Origin: Actinacidiphila cocklensis
Lineage (GTDB): Bacteria; Actinomycetota; Actinomycetes; Streptomycetales; Streptomycetaceae
Assembly (NCBI RefSeq): GCF_907177275.1
Contig: NZ_CAJSLV010000013.1
Span: forward strand, 62,001 to 126,000
Direction: 5' to 3'
Length of the DNA: 64,000 nt
Both the position numbers and the translations under genes were made by a program. Positions 44,064-52,020 of this stretch are shown here, piece by piece. The notes beneath the pieces were generated by a model. That model was not told the DNA's origin and searched no databases. It saw nothing but the letters and a program-made list of their open reading frames with translations. Numbering within the stretch: position 1 is the first letter of the stretch; each line of letters opens with the position of its first letter.

Positions 44064-44537
44064 GTGAAACTGGCTGAAGCGCTCGCGCAGCGCGCGGCCG
44101 CGGTGCGGCGGGTGGAGCAATTGCGGGCGCGCGTCGTCGGCAGCGCCCGCTACCAGGAGGGCGAGGAGCCGGCGGAGAACGCGGCGGAGGTCCTGGCTCA
44201 GGCCGGAGAAGCGCTGGACGAGCTGGAGCGGCTCATCCGACAGATCAACCGGACCAATTCCACCGCGGTCATCGAGGGCGGCGGCACCCTGACCGACGCC
44301 CTCGCCCGCCGGGATGTCCTGCGGCTGCGCCACTCGGTGACCACCGCAGCCGCCGACGCCGCCTCCGGACGCGACCAGCGCGGAGCCGTACGGCAGCTGC
44401 GGTCCGAACTCAGGATCCTCTCCGCCCTGCCGGTCGCCGAGCTCCGCGCCCAGGCGGACCTCCTGGCCAAGGAGATCCGCGAGGTGGACACCCTGATCCA
44501 GCGCACCAACTGGGAGATCGACCTGATCGAGGTCTGA
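44064..44537 (+). CDS. DIP1984-family coiled-coil protein
   Basis: A 157-residue protein matching the DIP1984 family: MKLAEALAQRAAAVRRVEQLRARVVGSARYQEGEEPAE, ALDELERLIRQINRTNSTAVI, LTDALARRDVLRLRHSVTTAAADAA and LAKEIREVDTLIQRTNWEIDLIEV. It is almost entirely helical with likely antiparallel coiled coils. Its function is unknown; some databases label it septicolysin-like without firm evidence. The GTG at 44064 is the start (GAGGTG upstream). Confidence 0.85.
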   Translation: MKLAEALAQRAAAVRRVEQLRARVVGSARYQEGEEPAENAAEVLAQAGEALDELERLIRQINRTNSTAVIEGGGTLTDALARRDVLRLRHSVTTAAADAASGRDQRGAVRQLRSELRILSALPVAELRAQADLLAKEIREVDTLIQRTNWEIDLIEV

Positions 44538-44991
44538 CTCCACAAGCCGGGTGTGGGAAGCAGGTAGTCGCCACGGAGGCGTGCACACACCGCGGGCCGG
44601 CGGTTTATCCGGCCCCTGGCGCGTGAAGAGCAACGCAGGGGTTCGATTCCCCACCAACAGTGCAGCTCAGCATCGCGTACAGGTGACACGGCACACCGCA
44701 CAGCACATCACCACGTGCAGATCCAGGCGACGAGGGCGGGAACGGGGCGCCCCACACCCGTGTGAGGGCCGTGCACAGCAGCACGGCCCTCACACGTCCT
44801 CGCTGATCCGCCTCCGAGCCCGGCGGCAGGCCCTGCCGCAGCCGCGCCGCACCCGGGGCCGCATGGCTGAGGTTCCGGGCCGAAGGCCCCTCCGCCCCGC
44901 CCCGCAGGCGCCGCGACGTGGACGCGGCGGGCCGCCGCGGCACCCGCCGCGGGCTGGGGGATTGACAAGCGGCGGCGTGAGTTCCACTCTT
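44538..44991. other. Intergenic region with tRNA-like 3' fragment and hairpins
   Basis: Bases 44637-44654 read as a tRNA T-arm (AGGGG, TTCGATT, CCCCA) followed by CCAACAG. No matching 5' acceptor, D-arm or anticodon arm is found, so it is a remnant or mimic. A hairpin lies at 44594-44615 (arms GGGCCGG/CCGGCCC). A perfect 16-bp terminator-like hairpin occupies 44759-44796. TTGACA at 44962-44967 may be the -35 of the next gene. Confidence 0.5.
44759..44796 (+). terminator. Perfect 16-bp hairpin
   Basis: Arms 44759-44774 and 44781-44796 with loop ACAGCA. It lies 220 bases after the DIP1984-like gene, unusually far, so it may end a transcript that includes the tRNA-like fragment. Confidence 0.75.
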
Positions 44992-45051
44992 TGGCAACGT
45001 TGTCAGTCACCCTCCGGCTCATGTCGCGACGACACCAAGGCAACGTTGTCA
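44992..45051 (+). promoter_or_regulatory. Two AACGTT operators before the GH2 giant
   Basis: TGGCAACGTTGTCA (44992-45005) and AGGCAACGTTGTCA (45038-45051) match the core TGACAACGTTGTCA of the GH92 operon operator at 13 and 12 of 14 bases. Their centres are 46 bases apart, allowing one protein to bind both with looping. The second ends 65 bases before the start codon. Confidence 0.7.
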
Positions 45052-45116
45052 TCAGGGGTTGCCGCTGCCCCTGAGGGCCGAACAGCAGGACCCGCACTCG
45101 TGATTGGACCTCACGC

Positions 45117-48100
45117 ATGGCGCATCAGTCGCAACCGTCGTCCCGCCCCACCCGGCGGTCCGTCGTCGCAACCGGCTCGACCCTGCTGGCCGGATTCGGG
45201 CTCGCCGCCGCCGTCCCCGGGGTGAGCGCCGCCGCGGCGCCCGGCCCGCAGCCGGGAACCCCGGCGCAGGCGGGCAGGCCCGCGGCACCGGGCGAACTGG
45301 CCGCGTACCGCCCGGTCGAGGTGTCCTCGACCGACTACGCGCCCACCCCGGCCGAGTTCGCCGTCGACGGGATCAGCTCGCCCGGCGTGCGCGGCACCGG
45401 CTGGCGGGCGGCGGACGGCGACCCGCAGTGGATATCGGTCGACCTGCAGGGCGACTGCGAGGTCACCGCGATCCGGCTGACCTTCGAAGGCGACGAGCAC
45501 GACCCGGTCTTCAGCAAGCCGTCCTCGGGGAACTGGTCGGACGGCACCACGGGCAAGGAGATCCTCTCCAGTTACGCCGTCGACTTCGTCGTCGAGACCT
45601 CGCGCGACCGGCTCTCGTGGACCAGCGTCTTCCGCACCACCGCGGGCACCGGCGGCGTCGTCGACATCGCGCTCGACCAGCCGGTCACCGCCCGCTGGGT
45701 GCGGATGACCTCGCGCAAGCGGTCCAACCCCAACCCGCTCGGCCTCAACGGCTTCGAGGTGTACGGCACCCCTCCCGCCCACCGCGCGGACGCGACCGGA
45801 TGGACCGACTGGGGCCGGCACGACCACCGGGCGCCCGCACTGGCCGTCGCCGCCGACGGGACCGTGCCGCTGGAGTCCGGCTGGACGCTGACGATGGACG
45901 ACCGGGCAGGCGGCGAGGGCGCGGAACTGTCGCGTACCACCGTCGACACCGGCGGCTGGCTGCCCGCGACCGTGCCCGGCACGGTACTGGCCTCGCTGGT
46001 CGACCAGGGCAAGCTGCCCGACCCGGTCGCGGGCCTGAACAACCTGCACATTCCCGAGGCGCTGTCGCGCCACTCCTGGTGGTACAAGCGGGACTTCGAG
46101 CTGCCGAGTGGCCTGCCCGCAGGCGAGGGCCGCCGGGTGTGGCTGGAGTTCGACGGGGTCAACCACCAGGCCGACATCTGGCTCAACGGCAGCCACGTGG
46201 GCGGCCTGACGTACCCCTTCGCGCGGTCGGCGCACGACGTCACGGCCCTGCTGGCGGACGACGGCGGCAACGCGCTCGCGGTGAAGATCACCCCCATGCC
46301 GATCCCCGGCAGCCCCGGCGACAAGGGACCCGCGGGGGAGTCCTGGGTGGACGCAGGGGCCGGGCAGATGAACCTCAACTCGCCCACATACCTGGCGGTT
46401 TCCGGCTGGGACTGGATGCCGGCGGTACGCGACCGGGTGTCCGGGATCTGGAACCACGTCCGGCTGCGCTCCACCGGCGACGTCCTGATCGGCGACCCGC
46501 GGGTCGACACCGTACTGCCGAACCTGCCCGACACCTCGGTCGCCGAAGTGACCCTGACCGTGCCGGTGCGCAACGCCGCCGACACCGACCGCACCGCCAC
46601 GGTCTCGGCCTCCTTCGACGACGTCCAGGTCTCCCGCACGGTCACCGTCCCCGCGGGCAGGAGCCTCGATGTCACCTTCGCCCCCGACGCGTTCAGCCGG
46701 CTGCGGCTGCGCGACCCGAAGCTGTGGTGGCCGGTGGGCCTCGGCGAGGCGTCCCTGCACGACCTGGCCATGACGGTGTCCGTCGGCGGCACGCAGAGCG
46801 ACCGGCGCACCACCCGCTTCGGCATCCGCCAGTTCGGGTACGAGTACGCCGTGCCGCTGCCCTTCAGCGGCACCGGCGACGCCTACACCCAGTCGGTGGA
46901 CGTCGGCCCGCGCAGCGCCCGCTACGTCCGCGTGCACTGCCTGACCAGGGCGACCGGCTGGGGCGCCTCGCTGTGGACGGCCGCCGTCGTCGACAGCGCG
47001 CAGCCGTCCGTGGACCTCGCGCTGCACGCGGCCGCGACCTCCTCCTCGGTGGACGAGGACGACCACGGCCCCGGCAACGCCACCGACGGCGACCCCGCCA
47101 CCCGCTGGTCCTCCGCCTTCCAGGACGACCAGTGGCTCCAGCTCGACCTGGGCTCGGTGCGCTCCTTCGACCGGGTGGACCTCACCTGGGAGCAGGCGTA
47201 CGCCAGGACGTACGTGGTGCAGGTCTCCACGGACGGGTCGTCGTGGACGGACGCCAAGGCGGTGGACAACACGGCGGTGCCGCTGCCCTTCAACGGCGGC
47301 GACGCCAGCCTGCAGACCGAGGACTTCACCGCGCGGACCGCCCGCCACGTGCGGATCAGCTGCGGCCTGCGGCAGACCAGTTGGGGCAACTCGCTCTGGT
47401 CCCTGTCGGTGGTCGACAGCAACCGGCCCGACACCGACCTGGCGCTGCACCGCGGCGTCACCGCCTCCAGCGAGGACCCCTCGAACCCGGCGGCCAACGC
47501 CACCGACGGCAACCCCGGTTCGCGCTGGTCCTCCGAGTACGCCGACCAGCAGTGGATCCAGGTCGACCTGGGTTCGCCGCAGACCTTCGACCGGGTGGCG
47601 ATCCTCTGGGAGGCCGCCTACCCCAAGACCTACGTCATCCAGGTCTCGGACGACGGGCAGTCCTGGACGGACGTGAAGTCCGTGAAGAACTCCCCCGATC
47701 CGCTGCGGATCAGCGTCAACGGGGTGCGGGTGCTGTGCCGCGGCGGCAACTGGGGGTGGGACGAACTGCTGCGCCGGATGCCCGCCGAGCGGATGGACGC
47801 GGCGGTGCGCATGCACCGCGACATGAACTTCACCATGATCCGCAACTGGGTCGGCAGCAGCGACCGCGAGGAGTTCTTCGCCGCCTGCGACGCGCACGGC
47901 ATCCTGGTGTGGAACGACTTCCCCAACGCCTGGGGCATGGACCCGCCGGACCACGACGCGTACAACGCCCTGGCCCGCGACACCGTGCTGCGCTACCGCA
48001 GCCACCCCTGCGTGGTGGTGTGGTGCGGCGCCAACGAGGGCAACCCGCCCAAGGCGATCGACGACGGCATGCGCGACGCCGTGCAGTCCCAGGCCCCCGG

Positions 48101-49217
48101 CATCCTCTACCAGAACAACTCGGCCGGCGGGATCATCAGCGGCGGCGGCCCGTACAACTGGATCGAGCCCGAGCGGTACTACGACCCGGCCTCCTACGGC
48201 AGCAACAGCTTCGGCTTCCACACCGAGATCGGCATGCCGGTGGTCTCCACCGCCGAGAGCCTGCGCAACATGGTCGGCGACACCCCCGAGTGGCCGATCG
48301 GCGGCGCCTGGTACTACCACGACTGGAGCGAGCGCGGGAATCAGGCACCGCAGAACTACAAGGCCGCGATCGAGACCAGGCTCGGCACCGCCCGGGACCT
48401 GGACGACTTCGCGCGCAAGGCGCAGTTCGTCAACTACGAGAACACCCGCGCCATGTTCGAGGCGTGGAACGCCCACCTGTGGGACGACGCCAGCGGGTTG
48501 ATGCTGTGGATGTCCCACCCCGCGTGGCACAGCACCGTGTGGCAGACCTACGACTACGACTTCGACGTCAACGGCACCTACTACGGGGCCAGGTCGGCGT
48601 GCGAACCGCTGCACGTCCAGGCCGACCCGGTCGACTGGCGGGTCATCGCGGTCAACCACACCGCGCGCGAGCTGCGCGGTGCCCGGGTCACCGCCCAGGC
48701 GTACGACCTGGACGGGCGGCCTCTCGGCGCCGCGGGCAGCGCCCGGGTGGACGTCGCCTCCGCCGCGGTGGCCGACGCCTTCACCGCCGGGTGGACCGGC
48801 AGCCTGCCCGACCTGCACCTGCTGCGGCTGGTGCTGGCCGACAGCACCGGGCGCGAGCTGTCCCGCAACACCTACTGGCGCTACCGCACCCCCGCCGCCA
48901 TGGCCGCACTCAACTCGGCCCGGCAGGTGCGCACGTCGGCCTCGATCGGCCCGGTCACCGCCGACGGCTCGCGGCGCGCGCTGACCGCGACCGTACGCAA
49001 CCGGGGAGCGGGCGTCGCCGCGATGGTGCGGCTGTCGCTGCTCGACCGGGACACCGGCGAGCGGGTCCTGCCGACACTGTACGGCGACAACTACCTGTGG
49101 CTGCTGCCCGGCGAGTCGCGTACGGTCACGCTGTCCTGGCCGGCCCACGCACTGCCCTCGGGGCGGCCGGAACTGCGGGTGGAGGGCTACAACAGCGCGG
49201 CAGTCACCGCGAGGTGA
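45117..49217 (+). CDS. Secreted GH2 glycosidase with discoidin modules inserted in the enzyme core
   Basis: The 1,366-residue exported enzyme has a twin-arginine-like signal (RPTRRSVVATGSTLLAGFG). An N-terminal F5/8-C module (about 55-220) is followed by the GH2 sugar-binding domain (SRHSWWYKRDFELPSG, WLEFDGVNHQADIWLNGSHVGG) and Ig domain. After RFGIRQFGYEYAVP two tandem discoidin modules (about 590-857) interrupt the protein. The barrel then resumes with LRISVNGVRVLCRGGNWGWDELLRR. Acid/base Glu974 (WCGANEGNPP) and nucleophile Glu1037 (FHTEIGMPV) are present. It resembles exo-beta-D-glucosaminidase/beta-mannosidase-type GH2 members; the exact sugar is uncertain. Operators shared with the GH92 operon favour a mannose-containing glycan. 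Confidence 0.92.
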   Translation: MAHQSQPSSRPTRRSVVATGSTLLAGFGLAAAVPGVSAAAAPGPQPGTPAQAGRPAAPGELAAYRPVEVSSTDYAPTPAEFAVDGISSPGVRGTGWRAADGDPQWISVDLQGDCEVTAIRLTFEGDEHDPVFSKPSSGNWSDGTTGKEILSSYAVDFVVETSRDRLSWTSVFRTTAGTGGVVDIALDQPVTARWVRMTSRKRSNPNPLGLNGFEVYGTPPAHRADATGWTDWGRHDHRAPALAVAADGTVPLESGWTLTMDDRAGGEGAELSRTTVDTGGWLPATVPGTVLASLVDQGKLPDPVAGLNNLHIPEALSRHSWWYKRDFELPSGLPAGEGRRVWLEFDGVNHQADIWLNGSHVGGLTYPFARSAHDVTALLADDGGNALAVKITPMPIPGSPGDKGPAGESWVDAGAGQMNLNSPTYLAVSGWDWMPAVRDRVSGIWNHVRLRSTGDVLIGDPRVDTVLPNLPDTSVAEVTLTVPVRNAADTDRTATVSASFDDVQVSRTVTVPAGRSLDVTFAPDAFSRLRLRDPKLWWPVGLGEASLHDLAMTVSVGGTQSDRRTTRFGIRQFGYEYAVPLPFSGTGDAYTQSVDVGPRSARYVRVHCLTRATGWGASLWTAAVVDSAQPSVDLALHAAATSSSVDEDDHGPGNATDGDPATRWSSAFQDDQWLQLDLGSVRSFDRVDLTWEQAYARTYVVQVSTDGSSWTDAKAVDNTAVPLPFNGGDASLQTEDFTARTARHVRISCGLRQTSWGNSLWSLSVVDSNRPDTDLALHRGVTASSEDPSNPAANATDGNPGSRWSSEYADQQWIQVDLGSPQTFDRVAILWEAAYPKTYVIQVSDDGQSWTDVKSVKNSPDPLRISVNGVRVLCRGGNWGWDELLRRMPAERMDAAVRMHRDMNFTMIRNWVGSSDREEFFAACDAHGILVWNDFPNAWGMDPPDHDAYNALARDTVLRYRSHPCVVVWCGANEGNPPKAIDDGMRDAVQSQAPGILYQNNSAGGIISGGGPYNWIEPERYYDPASYGSNSFGFHTEIGMPVVSTAESLRNMVGDTPEWPIGGAWYYHDWSERGNQAPQNYKAAIETRLGTARDLDDFARKAQFVNYENTRAMFEAWNAHLWDDASGLMLWMSHPAWHSTVWQTYDYDFDVNGTYYGARSACEPLHVQADPVDWRVIAVNHTARELRGARVTAQAYDLDGRPLGAAGSARVDVASAAVADAFTAGWTGSLPDLHLLRLVLADSTGRELSRNTYWRYRTPAAMAALNSARQVRTSASIGPVTADGSRRALTATVRNRGAGVAAMVRLSLLDRDTGERVLPTLYGDNYLWLLPGESRTVTLSWPAHALPSGRPELRVEGYNSAAVTAR

Positions 49218-49226
49218 ACCGCCCGC

Positions 49227-49262
49227 GGACCGGCGTTCTTGTTATCGCGAGGGCGCCGGTCC
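49227..49262 (+). terminator. 9-bp hairpin after GH2 gene
   Basis: Arms GGACCGGCG (49227-49235) and CGCCGGTCC (49254-49262), ten bases after the stop codon, just before the next gene. Confidence 0.55.
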
Positions 49263-49275
49263 GGTCTCCTGGGGC

Positions 49276-50280
49276 ATGAGGCACGCAACGACACGCAAGC
49301 GGCACCGGGTCCGCCCGGTCTGGCCGCGGACCGCGGCGGCGCTCGTGGCGGTGGTCGCCGTCGCGTCGGCCGTCTGGCTGGCGTCACCGCAGGACGGCGG
49401 CTCCACCCCGGGCGGACCGGAAGCCGCCCGGCCCGCCGCGAGCGGCGAACCGGCAGCCCGGACCACGAGCCCGGCCCCCGCACCGGACACGACCCCGCCC
49501 GTACGGACGCCGGCGCCCGCCACCACGCCGCCGCCCAGCCACCGGGCCACCACCCCCGCCAAGCCCCCCGCGCCGAAGAGACCGGCACCGCCGCCGAAGC
49601 AGTCCGCGCCCGGCGGGCAGCGCAGCATCGTCATCGCCAACCACACCTCGCAGACCGTCTGGGCCGTCGCCACCGGCACCGCCGCCTACCCCGCCGGCCG
49701 CGAACTGGCGCCGGGCGCGAGCACCTCGCTGGTGGTCGGCAACTCCTGGGGCGGCCGCATATGGGGCCGCACCGGCTGCACCGGCGACGCCTCGGGCCAC
49801 TGCCTGACCGGGGACTGCACCACCACCTGCGGCGGCCCCGTCACGCCCACCACGCTGGGCGAGTTCACCTTCGCCGCCTTCGACGGCATGGACTTCTACG
49901 ACGTGAGCATGGTCGACGGGTCCAACCTGCCGATGTACGTCAACATCTCGCACACGGTCAGCTCCGACCCGCTCACCCCCGCCGGCTGCTACCGCGGCGC
50001 CTGCACCCGCGCGGTGGACTGCCCCGCCGCCATGCGGGCCACCTCCGGCAGCCAGGTGATCGGCTGCAAACCGCCCTGCGCGGCCTTCGGCGGCGACACC
50101 TACTGCTGCCGCGGCGCCTGGGCCGGTCGCGAGCACTGCGTCCCGGCGAAGTGGCCGGTCGACTACACCCAGGTCTTCAAGGAGGCCGAACCGTACGCCT
50201 TCTCCTACGCCTTCGACGACGCGGCCACCATGGCCTGCAAGGGCGCCTGCTATTACCGGGTGACCTTCGGCACGAGTTGA
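49276..50280 (+). CDS. Secreted or membrane-anchored thaumatin-like protein
   Basis: The 334-residue protein has an N-terminal hydrophobic anchor (AAALVAVVAVASAVWLA), a Pro/Thr/Ala-rich linker to about residue 115, and a thaumatin domain to the end. Family blocks are IVIANHTSQTVWAVATG, WGGRIWGRTGCTGDASGHCLTGDC, TLGEFTFAAFDGMDFYDVSMVDGSNLPM, KPPCAAFGGDTYCCRG and EAEPYAFSYAFDDA. At least 14 cysteines fit the disulfide pattern of plant thaumatin-like proteins. Those proteins bind or cleave beta-1,3-glucan of fungal walls, which suggests an antifungal or wall-binding role here. It lies 59 bases after the GH2 giant. Confidence 0.9.
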   Translation: MRHATTRKRHRVRPVWPRTAAALVAVVAVASAVWLASPQDGGSTPGGPEAARPAASGEPAARTTSPAPAPDTTPPVRTPAPATTPPPSHRATTPAKPPAPKRPAPPPKQSAPGGQRSIVIANHTSQTVWAVATGTAAYPAGRELAPGASTSLVVGNSWGGRIWGRTGCTGDASGHCLTGDCTTTCGGPVTPTTLGEFTFAAFDGMDFYDVSMVDGSNLPMYVNISHTVSSDPLTPAGCYRGACTRAVDCPAAMRATSGSQVIGCKPPCAAFGGDTYCCRGAWAGREHCVPAKWPVDYTQVFKEAEPYAFSYAFDDAATMACKGACYYRVTFGTS

Positions 50281-50303
50281 GGCCGCGGCCTAGGATGGGC
50301 CGG

Positions 50304-51131
50304 ATGCGCGACGACACCCCTGACGAGACGCACCGGGCACGCCTCGGCCGGATCTTCGACGAGGACGCGGAACTGTACGACCGGGCCAGGCCCGGGTATC
50401 CGCCCGAACTGTTCGACGACCTCGACGCGCTGGCCGGAACCGGCACCGGCTGCCGGGTGCTCGAGGTCGGCGCGGGCACCGGGAAGGCCACCGTGCCGCT
50501 CGCCGCGCGCGGCTGCCGGATCACCGCCGTCGAGGTGGGCGCGGGCATGGCCGACGTGGCCCGGCGCAACCTGGCCGGCTTTCCGGCGGTGGAGGTCGTG
50601 ACGGCGGACTTCGAGACCTGGCCGCTGCCGGCCGAGCCGTTCGACGCGGTCGTCGCGGCGACGGCCTTCCACTGGATCGACCCGGCGGTGCGTACGGCCA
50701 AGGCCGCCGACGCGCTGCGGCCCGGCGGCGCGCTCGCGGTGGTCGCCACCCAGCATGTGGCGGGCGGCACCGAGGACTTCTTCGCCGAGGTCCAGGGCTG
50801 CTACGAGCGCTTCGACCCGGCCACACCGCCGGGCCTGCGCCCGCCCGCGGCGGCGGACGTCGACACCTCCGACCACACCTCCGAGGTCGCCCGCAGCGGC
50901 CGCTTCGGCCCCGTCGTCCGCCGCCGCCACGAGTGGGACCTGACCTACACCACCGCGCAGTACCTGGACGTCCTGCGCACCTACTCGGGGCACCGGTCGC
51001 TGCCGGAGGCGTCCCGCGAGGGCCTGCTCGACTGCGTCGCGGCCCTGATCGACGGCCGTTACGGGGGCCGGGTCACCAAGCGCCACCTCACGGAGCTGCG
51101 GGTGTCGCGGACGCGCCAGGGCCTCAGCTGA
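50304..51131 (+). CDS. Class I SAM-dependent methyltransferase
   Basis: A 275-residue methyltransferase with RIFDEDAELYDRARPGYPPELFDDL, motif I RVLEVGAGTGKATVPLAARG, AVEVGAGMADVARRNL, ADFETWPLPAEPFDAVVAATAFHWIDP and LRPGGALAVVATQH. The family includes trans-aconitate- and ubiquinone-type methyltransferases; substrate unknown. TAGGAT at 50291-50296 lies seven bases before ATG 50304, indicating a leaderless start and deciding against the ATG at 50295. Its 3' end overlaps the converging PhzF gene by eight bases. Confidence 0.88.
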   Translation: MRDDTPDETHRARLGRIFDEDAELYDRARPGYPPELFDDLDALAGTGTGCRVLEVGAGTGKATVPLAARGCRITAVEVGAGMADVARRNLAGFPAVEVVTADFETWPLPAEPFDAVVAATAFHWIDPAVRTAKAADALRPGGALAVVATQHVAGGTEDFFAEVQGCYERFDPATPPGLRPPAAADVDTSDHTSEVARSGRFGPVVRRRHEWDLTYTTAQYLDVLRTYSGHRSLPEASREGLLDCVAALIDGRYGGRVTKRHLTELRVSRTRQGLS

Positions 51132-51984
51132 TCCTGGTGCCCGTGCCGGTGACGCGGACCCTGGGGTCGCCGGGGCGCAGCTCGACGGTGAGGGTACCGG
51201 GGCGGCCCATGTCGGCGCCCTGGTGGAGGGTCAGGACCGATGCGGGCGGGACCAGCGCGAGGTCCCGCGCGTACGCGCCGAAGGCGGCCGCCGCCGCGCC
51301 GGTCGCCGGGTCCTCGACCACGCCGCCGACCGGGAACGGGTCACGGACGTGGAAGGTGCGGTCCGACTCGCGCCACACCAGCTGCACGGTCGTCAGGTCG
51401 AGCCGGTGCATCAGCGCTTCCAGCCGAGCGAAGTCGTAGTCGAGGTCGGCCAGCCGCGCGCGGGTCGCGGCGGCGAGCACCAGGTGGCGGGCGCCCGCGT
51501 AGGCGATCCTCGGCGGCAGCGCGGGGTCGAGGTCCGCGGCGGCCCAGCCGAGTGCGGCCAGCGCCTCCGCCGCGTCGGCCGCACCTGCGTCCTCCACGCG
51601 CGGTGCGACGCTGGTCAGCGTGGCCCGCAGCTCGCCGCCCTCCCGTACGACGCTCACCGGCACGGCACCCGCGGCGGTGGCGAACTCCAGCTCGCCCGGC
51701 CCGTACCGCTCGGCCAGCGCGACGGCGGCGGCGACGGTGGCGTGACCGCAGAAGGGCACCTCGGCCTTCGGGCTGAAGTAGCGGATCGCGTAGGACCCCG
51801 GGCCGGCCCCCTCGGTCAGGAACGCGGACTCGCTGTAGCCCAGCTCGGCGGCGATGGCGAGCATCCGCTCCTCGTCGAGCCCTGACGCGTCGAGGACGAC
51901 GCCCGCGGGGTTGCCGCCCGCCGGGTCGGCGGAGAAAGCGGTGTAGTGCAGGATCTCGGTCCCGGAAGTCGTCGTCACACCCAC
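51124..51984 (-). CDS. PhzF-family isomerase-like protein
   Basis: The 286-residue protein has the two-lobed PhzF/diaminopimelate-epimerase fold. Signatures are LHYTAFSADPAGGNPAGVVLD, MLAIAAELGYSESAFL, YFSPKAEVPFCGHATVAAAVAL and VEDPATGAAAAAFGAYARD. A catalytic Glu equivalent lies in the GYSESAF segment. Most members outside phenazine clusters have no known substrate; there is no phenazine gene nearby. Its last eight bases overlap the end of the methyltransferase gene on the other strand. Confidence 0.88.
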   Translation of the reverse strand: MGVTTTSGTEILHYTAFSADPAGGNPAGVVLDASGLDEERMLAIAAELGYSESAFLTEGAGPGSYAIRYFSPKAEVPFCGHATVAAAVALAERYGPGELEFATAAGAVPVSVVREGGELRATLTSVAPRVEDAGAADAAEALAALGWAAADLDPALPPRIAYAGARHLVLAAATRARLADLDYDFARLEALMHRLDLTTVQLVWRESDRTFHVRDPFPVGGVVEDPATGAAAAAFGAYARDLALVPPASVLTLHQGADMGRPGTLTVELRPGDPRVRVTGTGTRIS

Positions 51985-52020
51985 CGCAACCCCGCTGCCC
52001 CGCGGGACATTCCCCCCGCT

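Noticed and set aside
44541..44660. A complete tRNA gene
   Set aside because: Only the T-arm-like segment is convincing. No 5' acceptor strand, D-arm or anticodon arm can be fitted, and the outermost T-stem pair is a mismatch.
51124..51984. Part of a phenazine biosynthesis cluster
   Set aside because: PhzF-like genes are common on their own; no other phenazine gene is near.
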